Shown here piece after piece: positions 1 to 5,585 of a stretch of 7,232 nt of DNA. Both the position numbers and the translations under genes were made by a program. The notes under the pieces are model-generated. The model had not been told where the DNA came from and did not search any database. It worked only from the letters and a program-made list of their open reading frames with translations. The first letter of the stretch is position 1, and every line of letters starts with the position of its first letter. The stretch is from Pseudomonadota bacterium (GTDB lineage: Bacteria; Pseudomonadota; Alphaproteobacteria; Acetobacterales; Acetobacteraceae): contig JAEWCI010000303.1 in assembly GCA_023390705.1 (NCBI GenBank), positions 1 through 7,232 of the forward strand. Direction: 5' to 3'.

Positions 1-170
1 GCGTGAAGCAGGCGTACGGGCAAGGGGGGTTCGGCGGCCCGTTGTTCAGAACCGGGCGCCGGGCTGCTGCAGCCGCTGCGCGGCTCCTGGCTGGCGTGCT
101 TGAGCCGCTTCACCGCGCCGGTGCGCGGCGGACCCGCTCCGGCCTTTGTTTCCTGGCGCATCTTCCACGC

Positions 171-194
171 CGGTGGAACGCATGCGTTCCACCG
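171..194. repeat. Perfect 24-bp palindrome upstream of the secreted two-repeat protein gene
   Basis: The 24 bases read the same on both strands, centred on GCATGC at 180-185, with arms CGGTGGAACG and CGTTCCACCG. The palindrome ends 57 bp before the ATG at 252. A further TTCCAC at 163-168 can pair with GTGGAA at 173-178 across a 4-nt gap, so the left arm could form either of two mutually exclusive hairpins. It could be a dimeric repressor operator or an RNA hairpin. No T-tract follows it, so it is not a canonical intrinsic terminator. It contains GAAC-N6-GTTC, which differs in spacing and orientation from the alphaproteobacterial LexA box (GTTC-N7-GTTC). Bases 1-170 hold nothing I can assign; if an upstream gene ends here, its end is not recognisable. 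Confidence 0.6.
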
Positions 195-228
195 TACACT
201 TCGGCTGAAAATGCGCTAATCCCCGCAT

Positions 229-245
229 CTTCATGCGTGAAGGAG
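229..245 (+). promoter_or_regulatory. Ribosome binding site AAGGAG with a small overlapping hairpin
   Basis: AAGGAG at 240-245 lies 6 nt before the ATG at 252. This decides the start of the secreted-protein gene and rules out the longer open frame that runs back to position 3. The first bases of the Shine-Dalgarno are also the right arm of a short inverted repeat, CTTCA (229-233) and TGAAG (238-242), around a TGCG loop. The 5-bp stem could partly hide the site, but it is weak and may be chance. Confidence 0.6.
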
Positions 246-251
246 CATGGG

Positions 252-833
252 ATGAGGTGGCACGGGGTGCTGGGCCTGTTGGTGCTGCTGGCCACCGCGC
301 CTGCCCTGGCGGAGGAAGTCCGCCTGACCCTGGTGAATGCCACCGGGCGGGAGATCACGCAGTTCTACGCTTCGCCCTCGCGCGCCTCGGATTGGGGCCA
401 GGAGAGGCTGGGCGGCGCCACCCTGGCGCCGGGCAGCGAGGTGGAGATCGCCACCGGCAGCGAGGAATGCCTGGCCGACCTGATGGTGACCTTCGCAGGT
501 GGCGCGGAGGAGGAACGGCTGAAGCAGGATCTCTGCCGGCACCCGCGCGTGGTCTGGGGAGAGCCGCCGCCGGAGCCGGACAATCCCAGCTTCTCCCTGG
601 TCAACGGCACCGGCCAGGCGATGACCGAGCTTTCCGTCACCCCCAGCGGCCATCCCGGCGGCAATTTCGACCTCCTGCTCGGCGCCCGGCTGGAGCCAGG
701 GGCCAGCATCTGGATCAGCCTGCCCGGCGGCCAGGGCTGCCTGGTCGATGTGGCCTATACCCTGGCCGATGGCACCCGGCATGAATGGCCGATGGTGGCG
801 ACCTGCGCCTCGCGGGATGCGGTGATCCGGTAG
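252..833 (+). CDS. Secreted protein of unknown function with two tandem related domains
   Basis: This is a 193-aa protein, with its start chosen by the AAGGAG 6 nt upstream and by the signal peptide that begins there. Residues 1-20 are a signal sequence with a hydrophobic core at about 6-16 and an AxA site (A18-L19-A20), so the mature protein is probably periplasmic. It then shows two related halves, about 23-101 and 112-193. Each begins with a LVNxTG motif (27-32 and 116-121), has a proline-serine turn, a LxPG segment, and two cysteines exactly 22 residues apart (C73/C95 and C163/C185). The 90-residue offset between the cysteine pairs indicates an internal duplication, and each pair could form a disulfide. 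A proline-rich linker (about 105-112) joins the halves. Repeat 1 keeps a DWG segment that repeat 2 lacks. I recall similar short beta-rich exported domains in alphaproteobacterial hypothetical proteins but cannot name a family or function. The gene converges on the cta operon and is probably independent of it. Confidence 0.8.
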   Translation: MRWHGVLGLLVLLATAPALAEEVRLTLVNATGREITQFYASPSRASDWGQERLGGATLAPGSEVEIATGSEECLADLMVTFAGGAEEERLKQDLCRHPRVVWGEPPPEPDNPSFSLVNGTGQAMTELSVTPSGHPGGNFDLLLGARLEPGASIWISLPGGQGCLVDVAYTLADGTRHEWPMVATCASRDAVIR

Positions 834-845
834 GCCGCAGCGGCC
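833..845. other. Short inverted repeat at the convergent gene junction
   Basis: GGCCG (833-837) and CGGCC (841-845) flank a 3-nt loop in the 17-bp gap between two convergent stop codons. It could help termination on both strands, but the stem is only 5 bp and has no T-tract on either side. It may be no more than a chance GC-rich palindrome. Confidence 0.25.
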
Positions 846-850
846 CGGTG

Positions 851-1258
851 TCAGCCGAGGCTCGCCCCTGTCTGCCGTGCCATGCTGGCGGAATCCCGGG
901 CGCCCCAGCGGCGATGGATCAGCCCGTCGCGCAGGGTGAAGAATTCCATCGCTACCAGCTCATAGGCCTTTCCGGTAGGCGCCTGGCCGCGGAAGGGGGC
1001 GCGGAATTGCCCCCGCTCCGAATAGCGTGCCGCCACCGTGTCGCCTTCCGCGACGATGGATTCCACCGTCAGCACCGGGCAGAAGGCTTCGTGCAGTTCC
1101 CGCCAGACCGGCATCACCGCATCCATGCCGCCCCAGCCGAGCACGCCCTGCACCCTGGCATCGTCGGTGAACAACCCGCGCAGTGCCAATTGGTCTCCGG
1201 CGTTGAAGGCGGCGACATAGGCAAGCACCACCTGCTTGTTCGCGGCGGCCTGCGACAT
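851..1258 (-). CDS. SnoaL-like / NTF2-fold family protein (possible ester-cyclase-like)
   Basis: This is a 135-aa soluble protein with the pattern of the SnoaL/NTF2-like superfamily: an N-terminal helix ending in FNAGD (18-22), then LFTDDA (29-34), a GxxPTGK segment (91-97) and a C-terminal EFFTLRDGLIHRRW strand pair (105-118). These match small ester-cyclase-like or polyketide-cyclase-like proteins, whose conical fold makes a hydrophobic pocket. Substrates vary widely, so no reaction can be assigned. I chose the ATG at 1258 because GGAG at 1270-1267 sits 8 nt upstream. The alternative is a GTG at 1267, which overlaps the M32 stop as GTGA and would add three residues. With either start the gene is tightly joined to the M32 peptidase and appears to be the last gene of the operon. 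No signal peptide or membrane segment is visible. Confidence 0.85.
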   Translation of the reverse strand: MSQAAANKQVVLAYVAAFNAGDQLALRGLFTDDARVQGVLGWGGMDAVMPVWRELHEAFCPVLTVESIVAEGDTVAARYSERGQFRAPFRGQAPTGKAYELVAMEFFTLRDGLIHRRWGARDSASMARQTGASLG

Positions 1259-1263
1259 GGCGT

Positions 1264-2754
1264 TCACTCCAGGTAGCGGCGCCGAAGATGCTCCGTGAAA
1301 TCCTGCGGGTCCAGTGATTTGCCCGTGGCGTGCCGCAGCAGGTCCTGGAAGCCGAAGCGGGAACCCTGGCCGTGCAGCTTCTCGCGCAGCCAGGCGATCA
1401 GCGGCAGCAACTCGCCACGGGCCATTTCCGTGTCGAGGTCCGGGATGGCGGCGCGGGCCGCCTTCATCAATTGCGCCGCCGCCATGGCGCCCAGGGGGTA
1501 GCTGGGGAAATAGCCGAAGGCGCCGTCATGCCAGTGGATGTCCTGCAGGCAGCCACGGGCGTCGTCCGGCGGGGTGATGCCGAGCAGCGCGCGGAAGCCC
1601 TCGTTCCAGGCGCCGGGCAGGTCGGCCACGGCGAGATCGCCGCCGATCAGCGCGCGTTCCAGGCGGAAGCGCAGGATGATGTGGGCGGGATAGGTCAGCT
1701 CATCGGCATCCACCCGGATGAAGCCGCGCGAGACGCGGCGCCACAGCCGGGCCAGGTTGGCCGGCGCATAGGGTTCCGGCCCGCCGCCGAAGCTGGCCTG
1801 CAATTCCGGCCCGAGGAAGGACAGGAAGGCATCGGAACGGCAGGTCTGCATCTCCACGATCAGGCTCTGCGATTCATGCGCCGCCATGCCGGCCGCCTCG
1901 CCCACCGGCTGCCGGGCCCAGGCTTCCGGCAGGCCGCGTTCATAAAGCGCATGGCCGGTTTCATGCAGAACGCCGAGCAGCGACTTGGCCAGCTCGTCCT
2001 CGGCATAGAAGGTGGTGATGCGGATATCGGTCGGCGTGCCGCCGCAGAAGGGGTGGAGCGATTCGTCCAGCCGGGCATGGTCGTAATCCAGCCCGATCCG
2101 TTCGGAGAGGCGGCGGCAGAGCGCCCGCTGCGCCGCCACCGGGAAGGGGCCGGGCAGCGGGATCGGGGCGGGGCGCGTGGCCTGAAGGGCCTCGGCGCAC
2201 GGCAGGGCCTCGGCCAGGAAGGCTTCGTAGGCGGCGAAGATGGGTTCCACCTCGGCAGCGGTGACGCCGCGCTGGTAGCCATCCATCAGCGCGTCATAGG
2301 GCGAGAGCCCGGTGGCGGCGGCCAGGGCCTGCGCGGTTTCGCGCTGCAGCCGCACCACTTCCGCCAGATGGGGCCGCACCAGGGCGAAATCGGCCCGCGC
2401 CTTGGCCTCCCGCCAGACCTTCTCGCAGGCGCTGTTGGCGCGGGTGCTGGCCTCCACGAGGGCGGTGGGCAGCGCCACCGCACGGGCATGGGCACGGCGC
2501 ATCAGGGCGAGGTTGGCTTCGTCCCATTCGCCCGTGGCGCTGGCGGCGGCCAGGTCCTCGGCCACTTCCGGCGCCGTCATCAGCTCATGCGCCAGCCCGG
2601 CCAGGGCGGCCAATTGCTCGCCCCGCGCCGCGGCGCCGCCGGGCGGCATCATGGCGCTGGCATCCCAATGCAGCATGGCCTGCGCCTCGCCCAGCGCGGC
2701 GATGCGGGCAAAGCGGGCCTTCAGCCTGGCATAGGCCTCGGCTTGGGTGGTCAT
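1264..2754 (-). CDS. M32 family metallocarboxypeptidase (Taq carboxypeptidase type)
   Basis: This 496-aa cytosolic enzyme is of usual length for family M32 (thermostable carboxypeptidase 1/Taq), which removes C-terminal residues from peptides using a bound metal. The zinc-binding HEXXH is HETGH at 264-268 (H264 and H268 as ligands, E265 catalytic). The third ligand is E294 in HESQS (293-297), 30 residues after H264, the spacing known for the family. Other family signatures are DIRITTFY (243-250) and the late DIHWHDGAFGYFPSYPLG block (405-422). There is no signal peptide. The ATG overlaps the SURF1 stop as ATGA and is preceded by AAGGA at 2765-2761, 6 nt away, so it is both coupled and able to recruit ribosomes. 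Its position directly behind SURF1 is unusual for an oxidase operon; a role in peptide turnover is plausible but unproven. Confidence 0.97.
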   Translation of the reverse strand: MTTQAEAYARLKARFARIAALGEAQAMLHWDASAMMPPGGAAARGEQLAALAGLAHELMTAPEVAEDLAAASATGEWDEANLALMRRAHARAVALPTALVEASTRANSACEKVWREAKARADFALVRPHLAEVVRLQRETAQALAAATGLSPYDALMDGYQRGVTAAEVEPIFAAYEAFLAEALPCAEALQATRPAPIPLPGPFPVAAQRALCRRLSERIGLDYDHARLDESLHPFCGGTPTDIRITTFYAEDELAKSLLGVLHETGHALYERGLPEAWARQPVGEAAGMAAHESQSLIVEMQTCRSDAFLSFLGPELQASFGGGPEPYAPANLARLWRRVSRGFIRVDADELTYPAHIILRFRLERALIGGDLAVADLPGAWNEGFRALLGITPPDDARGCLQDIHWHDGAFGYFPSYPLGAMAAAQLMKAARAAIPDLDTEMARGELLPLIAWLREKLHGQGSRFGFQDLLRHATGKSLDPQDFTEHLRRRYLE

Positions 2755-3437
2755 GCGGATTCCTTCCAGCGTCGCCCGAGGAACACGGCCAGCACGCCCA
2801 GCAGGGCGGCGGCCAGCCCATACCAGGTGATCGCATAGCCGAGATGGGGATTGTTCGGCCGCGGCAGATGCCGCGCCGGTTCCGGCAGGGCCTGGGGCGG
2901 CGAATCCGGCGTGGCCAGCGCCACCAGGACGAAGGGGGCGGGGCGCGGCAGGCCGAGGGCCTGGCCGATCGCCTCCGGGTCCAGGGTGAAGAAGCGCCGC
3001 GCGGCGGGGTTGTCCGCCGCCGCCAGCCAGGAGCGTTCATCGGCCTGCCGGACATAGCCGGTGACGGCCACCTCGCCTTCCGGCCGGTCCAGCGGCACGT
3101 CACGCTCGACCGGCACCCAGCCGCGGTCCACCAGCAGGGGCGGGGCGTCCGGGCGCAGCAGCGGTGTCAGCAGATGCGCGCCCATGCGGTTGCCGCGCAC
3201 CTCCGCGCCCAGCAGCACTTCCCGCCCATGGTCGAAACGGCCGCGGACAATGACCCTGGCGAATGGCTGGGGCGTGGCGGGCAGCGGGACGGGCGGCGCC
3301 TGCTCGGCCGCGGCAAGTTCGGCCAGCAGCGCGGTCTTCCACCCCAGGCGCTGCCATTGCCAGGTGCCCAGGCCCAGCAGCACCGTCAGGACCGGCAACG
3401 CCACCAGCACCGGCAACAGGAAACGCCGGAACTGCAT
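2751..3437 (-). CDS. surf1: SURF1 family cytochrome c oxidase assembly protein
   Basis: This 228-aa inner-membrane protein belongs to the SURF1/Shy1 family, which helps place heme a in subunit I during aa3 oxidase assembly. It has the expected two-helix layout: an N-terminal helix (about 7-24) followed by GLGTWQWQRLGWK (22-34), a large periplasmic domain with VDRGWVP (103-109), and a C-terminal helix (about 201-220) introduced by the family motif NNPHLGYAITWYG (195-207). I took the ATG at 3437 because translation from there begins with MQFRRFLLPV, typical for the family. The frame stays open upstream to 3551, but that part overlaps the DUF983 gene in another frame and does not look like SURF1. 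No good Shine-Dalgarno precedes this ATG; only 5 nt separate it from the DUF983 stop, so it probably relies on coupling. Confidence 0.96.
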   Translation of the reverse strand: MQFRRFLLPVLVALPVLTVLLGLGTWQWQRLGWKTALLAELAAAEQAPPVPLPATPQPFARVIVRGRFDHGREVLLGAEVRGNRMGAHLLTPLLRPDAPPLLVDRGWVPVERDVPLDRPEGEVAVTGYVRQADERSWLAAADNPAARRFFTLDPEAIGQALGLPRPAPFVLVALATPDSPPQALPEPARHLPRPNNPHLGYAITWYGLAAALLGVLAVFLGRRWKESA

Positions 3438-3442
3438 GGGGT

Positions 3443-3811
3443 TCAGCTGCTGGCCGTTTCGCCGCGACGGTGCCGGTATTGCAGCGCCGCCAGCGCCGCC
3501 TTGGCCAGGCGCATCACCCAGATGGAGAAAGGCAGCAGCAGGGCTGGCCAAAGCAGCGCATGGACCCAGAGCGGCGGCTGGTATTTCACGTCCACCACCA
3601 GGGCGGCGATGACCGCCACCGCGCCGACGATGAAGATGCCGGCCATGGCCGGGCCATCGCCGGCGTCATGGGAGCGCAGGTCCAGCCCGCAGGCGGGGCA
3701 GGTTTCGCGGATTTCCAGCAGGCCGGAAAACAAGGGGCCGTGCCCGCAGCGCGGACAGCGGCCCAGCAAGGCGGTGGGGAGGAGCGGCGCTCCTCCCGCT
3801 TCGGTGGCCAT
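3443..3811 (-). CDS. DUF983 membrane protein with N-terminal zinc-ribbon-like CxxC pairs
   Basis: This 122-aa protein has four cysteines as two CxxC pairs (C19/C22 in CPRCGHG, C38/C41 in CPACGL), then two membrane helices at about 54-74 and 82-100, and a basic tail. This is the DUF983 layout, and such proteins are often encoded between ctaE and SURF1 in alphaproteobacteria. The cysteines could bind zinc or another metal, with a role in oxidase assembly inferred only from position. The start is the ATG at 3811, sharing one base with the ctaE stop (TGATG), so translation is probably coupled. No separate Shine-Dalgarno is visible. A longer frame to 3871 would overlap the ctaE 3' end and add a non-family N-terminus; I rejected it. 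Confidence 0.93.
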   Translation of the reverse strand: MATEAGGAPLLPTALLGRCPRCGHGPLFSGLLEIRETCPACGLDLRSHDAGDGPAMAGIFIVGAVAVIAALVVDVKYQPPLWVHALLWPALLLPFSIWVMRLAKAALAALQYRHRRGETASS

Positions 3812-4662
3812 CAGTGCTGCGCGATTTCGCCTGCGCCCCACCAGTAGATGCAGATGAAGAGGAACAGCCACACCACGTCCACGAAGTGCCAGTACCAGGC
3901 GGCCGCCTCGAAGCCGAAATGGCGTTCCGCGGTGAAATGGCCCTTCAGGGCGCGGAAGAAGCAGACGGCGAGGAAGCAGGTGCCGACGATGACGTGGAAG
4001 CCGTGGAAGCCGGTGGCGAGGAAGAAGGTGGAGGGATAGACGCCGCCGGTGAAGGCGAAGGGCGCCTCGGCATACTCGACCACCTGGAAGAAGGTGAAGG
4101 AGAGGCCGAGCAGCACGGTGAGGCCAAGGCCGGTGATCATGCCCTTGCGGTCATTGTGCAGGATCGCGTGATGCGCCCAGGTGACGGTGCAGCCCGAGAG
4201 CAGCAGGATCATGGTATTCAGGAAGGGCAGGCCGAAGGGGTCGAATGTAAGGATGCCCGCTGGCGGCCAGATCGCCTGCTCCGCGCCGGAAACATGCTGC
4301 GGATACAGGGCGAAGTGGAAATAGGCCCAGAAGAAGGCGACGAAGAACATCACCTCCGAGGCGATGAATAGCAGCATGCCATAGCGCAGGCCGATACGCA
4401 CGATGGGCGTGTGCATGCCCGGGGTGCGGCTTTCCCTCACCACGTCGCGCCACCAGAAGAACATGGTGGCCAGCACGCTCAGCACGCCGAGCCCCAGCAT
4501 CCACCAGGTGCCGTAATGCGCGTACAGGATGATGCCGAGCACCAGGGCGCCGCCGGCGAAGGCGCCGACCATCGGCCAGGGAGAGGGATCCACCAGATGG
4601 TAGGGGTGCTTGTGCAGCGGCGCGGCTTCTCCGCTTGCCGTCATGTCATGCGTGGTGGCCAT
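3811..4662 (-). CDS. ctaE: Cytochrome c oxidase subunit III
   Basis: This 283-aa subunit III of the aa3-type oxidase has seven membrane helices and no redox centre. In the family it stabilises the complex and supports proton uptake. It carries YHLVDPSPWP (21-30) at the start, the buried glutamate E103 in ASEVMFFVAFFWAYFHF (101-117), TWAHHAI (161-167), ATGFHGFHVIVGT (216-228) and the last-helix block WYWHFVDVVWLFLFICIYWW (256-275). Its length is normal. The start is the ATG at 4662 with AGGA (4672-4669) 6 nt upstream; the open frame continues to 4755, but that section covers the hairpin-rich intergenic DNA and is not subunit III-like. It is the only gene in the operon with a real leader (141 bp after ctaG), so it may be separately regulated or its mRNA processed. 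Its stop overlaps the DUF983 start by one base. Confidence 0.98.
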   Translation of the reverse strand: MATTHDMTASGEAAPLHKHPYHLVDPSPWPMVGAFAGGALVLGIILYAHYGTWWMLGLGVLSVLATMFFWWRDVVRESRTPGMHTPIVRIGLRYGMLLFIASEVMFFVAFFWAYFHFALYPQHVSGAEQAIWPPAGILTFDPFGLPFLNTMILLLSGCTVTWAHHAILHNDRKGMITGLGLTVLLGLSFTFFQVVEYAEAPFAFTGGVYPSTFFLATGFHGFHVIVGTCFLAVCFFRALKGHFTAERHFGFEAAAWYWHFVDVVWLFLFICIYWWGAGEIAQH

Positions 4663-4803
4663 CGGGCGTCCTGGTAAGCTGGCGGGCGTCGGCAGCCCCC
4701 TTTCGGGGGCCGGACAGGTGAGCCGCATCAATCCCGAAATCCGGCGCCGGATCAAGCCCGGCCCGGCATCTTTCGCGGCCGGGAAGGTTGCGGCAAGGCT
4801 TGC
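4663..4803 (-). other. ctaG-ctaE intergenic region rich in inverted repeats
   Basis: This 141-bp gap is the only long spacer in the operon. Besides the GNRA hairpin at 4695-4710 it holds a perfect 14-bp palindrome at 4739-4752 (ATCCGGC/GCCGGAT), an inverted repeat CCCGGCC (4757-4763) with GGCCGGG (4777-4783), and a small GCAA/TTGC repeat (4793-4796, 4800-4803) at the ctaG stop. I see no credible small gene in it. Possible roles are partial termination after ctaG, an RNase processing site, or a leader that sets subunit III expression. High GC makes chance pairing common. Confidence 0.45.
4695..4710 (-). other. GNRA-capped RNA hairpin in the ctaE leader
   Basis: On the operon strand the sequence is GCCCCC-GAAA-GGGGGC: a 6-bp all-GC stem with a GAAA tetraloop, 32 nt before the ctaE ATG and just upstream of its Shine-Dalgarno. 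GNRA loops form stable caps only on this strand (the other strand gives TTTC), which fits a role in the cta mRNA. No U-tract follows, so a simple intrinsic terminator is unlikely; mRNA protection or processing is an inference. Confidence 0.5.
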
Positions 4804-5421
4804 TCAAGGCGTGGCGCGGTCACGCCGGCCGACATGCTCCCCGGCATTGGCCAGCGCGCCGTTGCGGTCCGCATCGTCCAGGCTGCGGAAGAAGGCGTAA
4901 TGGACGGTGATGGTACGGATGCCGCGGGTGTTCGGGTCCTCGGCGATCTTCGGGTCCACCCAGAAGGAGAGCGGCATGTCCACCTGCTGGCCGGGCTCCA
5001 GCGTCTGCTGTTCGAAGCAGAAGCAGGCGGTCTTGTGGAAGTAGCGGCCCACCACCTCGGGCGTGACGTTGTAGGTGGCGACGCCGGTCACCGGCCGGTC
5101 CACCAGGTTGCTGGCGTGATAGAAGGCCAGCGCCTCCTCGCCCACCGGCAGCGCCATGCTGGGCTGGCCGGGTTCGAAGCGCCAGGGCAGGCCGGGCTGC
5201 ACGATGGCGCTGAAGCGGATCGTCATGGTGGTGCTGCCGGCACCGGGAGCCGCCCCCCCGGACAGCATGGGCGTGCCGTTGTAGCCGGTGAGCTGGCAGA
5301 ACATGCGGTAGAGAGGCACCGATGCGAAGGCCAGCCCCACCATGCCCAGTACGAAGCCGCCGAACACCATGCCGGTGAGGCGGTTGCGACGACGCAGCCT
5401 GTCGGTTGCGGTCTGGTCCAT
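4804..5421 (-). CDS. ctaG: Cytochrome c oxidase assembly protein CtaG (Cox11-type copper chaperone)
   Basis: This 205-aa CtaG/Cox11 protein delivers copper to the CuB site of subunit I from the periplasmic face of the inner membrane. One N-terminal helix (about 15-36) follows a short basic cytoplasmic segment (RLRRRNR, 8-14). Next come YRMFCQLTGYNGT (38-50, with C42) and a beta-rich domain. The copper-binding CFCF motif sits in FHKTACFCFEQQTL (128-141, with C133 and C135), and IRTITVHYAFF (168-178) closes the domain. All three conserved cysteines are present. I chose the ATG at 5421; AAGGGA (5440-5435) is 13 nt away, longer than ideal, so initiation may depend on ribosomes finishing the CoxF-like gene 20 nt upstream. 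An in-frame extension to 5520 overlaps that small gene and is rejected. The C-terminal ~15 residues (AGEHVGRRDRATP) look like a variable tail. Confidence 0.97.
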   Translation of the reverse strand: MDQTATDRLRRRNRLTGMVFGGFVLGMVGLAFASVPLYRMFCQLTGYNGTPMLSGGAAPGAGSTTMTIRFSAIVQPGLPWRFEPGQPSMALPVGEEALAFYHASNLVDRPVTGVATYNVTPEVVGRYFHKTACFCFEQQTLEPGQQVDMPLSFWVDPKIAEDPNTRGIRTITVHYAFFRSLDDADRNGALANAGEHVGRRDRATP

Positions 5422-5441
5422 GGCGCGCGATCGGTCCCTTT

Positions 5442-5585
5442 TCAGCCTGGGGTCATCTTGGCGATGCTGATGAAGTAGAACAGCACGACGAGCCCGACCA
5501 GTACCAGCAGCAGCGCCCAATTGCGGCGGCTGCGCCGGCGGTCCAGCAGTTGCCTGTCTTCCGGTGTCATGTCTTCCGCTGTCAT
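5442..5585 (-). CDS. CoxF-like small single-helix membrane protein of the oxidase operon
   Basis: This is a 47-aa frame lying exactly between ctaB and ctaG. Its ATG overlaps the ctaB stop as ATGA, and its TGA ends 20 nt before ctaG. The protein has an acidic start, a strongly basic stretch (DRRRSRRN, 15-22), then one hydrophobic helix (about 23-42) and a short tail. Basic residues before the helix predict a cytoplasmic N-terminus. Many alphaproteobacterial cox operons carry a small protein of this size and form at this position, often labelled CoxF or cytochrome c oxidase assembly protein; I assign it by position and pattern, since it is too short for firm homology by eye. A second in-frame ATG at 5570 (MTPED) could be the true start, giving 42 aa. 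No strong Shine-Dalgarno precedes either ATG, so coupling to ctaB is likely. Its biochemical role is unknown. Confidence 0.75.
   Translation of the reverse strand: MTAEDMTPEDRQLLDRRRSRRNWALLLVLVGLVVLFYFISIAKMTPG

Noticed and set aside
171..194. LexA (SOS) box within the palindrome
   Set aside because: The site is GAAC-N6-GTTC inverted, whereas the alphaproteobacterial box is a GTTC-N7-GTTC direct repeat and the Gram-positive one is GAAC-N4-GTTC.
3..251. N-terminal extension of the secreted protein back to position 3
   Set aside because: It would bury the signal peptide 83 residues inside and ignore the AAGGAG before the ATG at 252. The extension crosses the palindrome and has no protein-like pattern.
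231..782. A 183-codon minus-strand open frame opposite the secreted-protein gene
   Set aside because: The plus-strand frame has a Shine-Dalgarno, a signal peptide and an internal repeat; the minus frame has none of these.
1330..2838. A 502-codon open frame on the plus strand opposite the M32 gene
   Set aside because: It mirrors the M32 coding frame, where high GC removes stop codons. Its translation is rich in Arg, Gly, Gln and His with no domain pattern, while the minus strand has a complete enzyme with all catalytic residues.
2844..3857. A 337-codon plus-strand open frame opposite SURF1 and DUF983
   Set aside because: It spans two clear minus-strand genes and reads as low-complexity Arg/Gln/Ala-rich sequence; an antisense shadow of GC-rich coding DNA.
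4663..4755. A 31-residue N-terminal extension of CtaE
   Set aside because: It runs through the intergenic hairpin, lacks subunit III similarity, and the ATG at 4662 has a well-spaced AGGA.
4727..4755. Possible promoter for ctaE on the minus strand (TTGATC, 17 nt, ATTGAT)
   Set aside because: The -35 element matches four of six consensus bases but the -10 only three, and the spacer is the GC palindrome. Too weak to call without a mapped transcription start.
4834..5478. A 214-codon plus-strand open frame opposite ctaG
   Set aside because: It is antisense to a complete CtaG with its copper-binding cysteines, and has no recognisable motif of its own.
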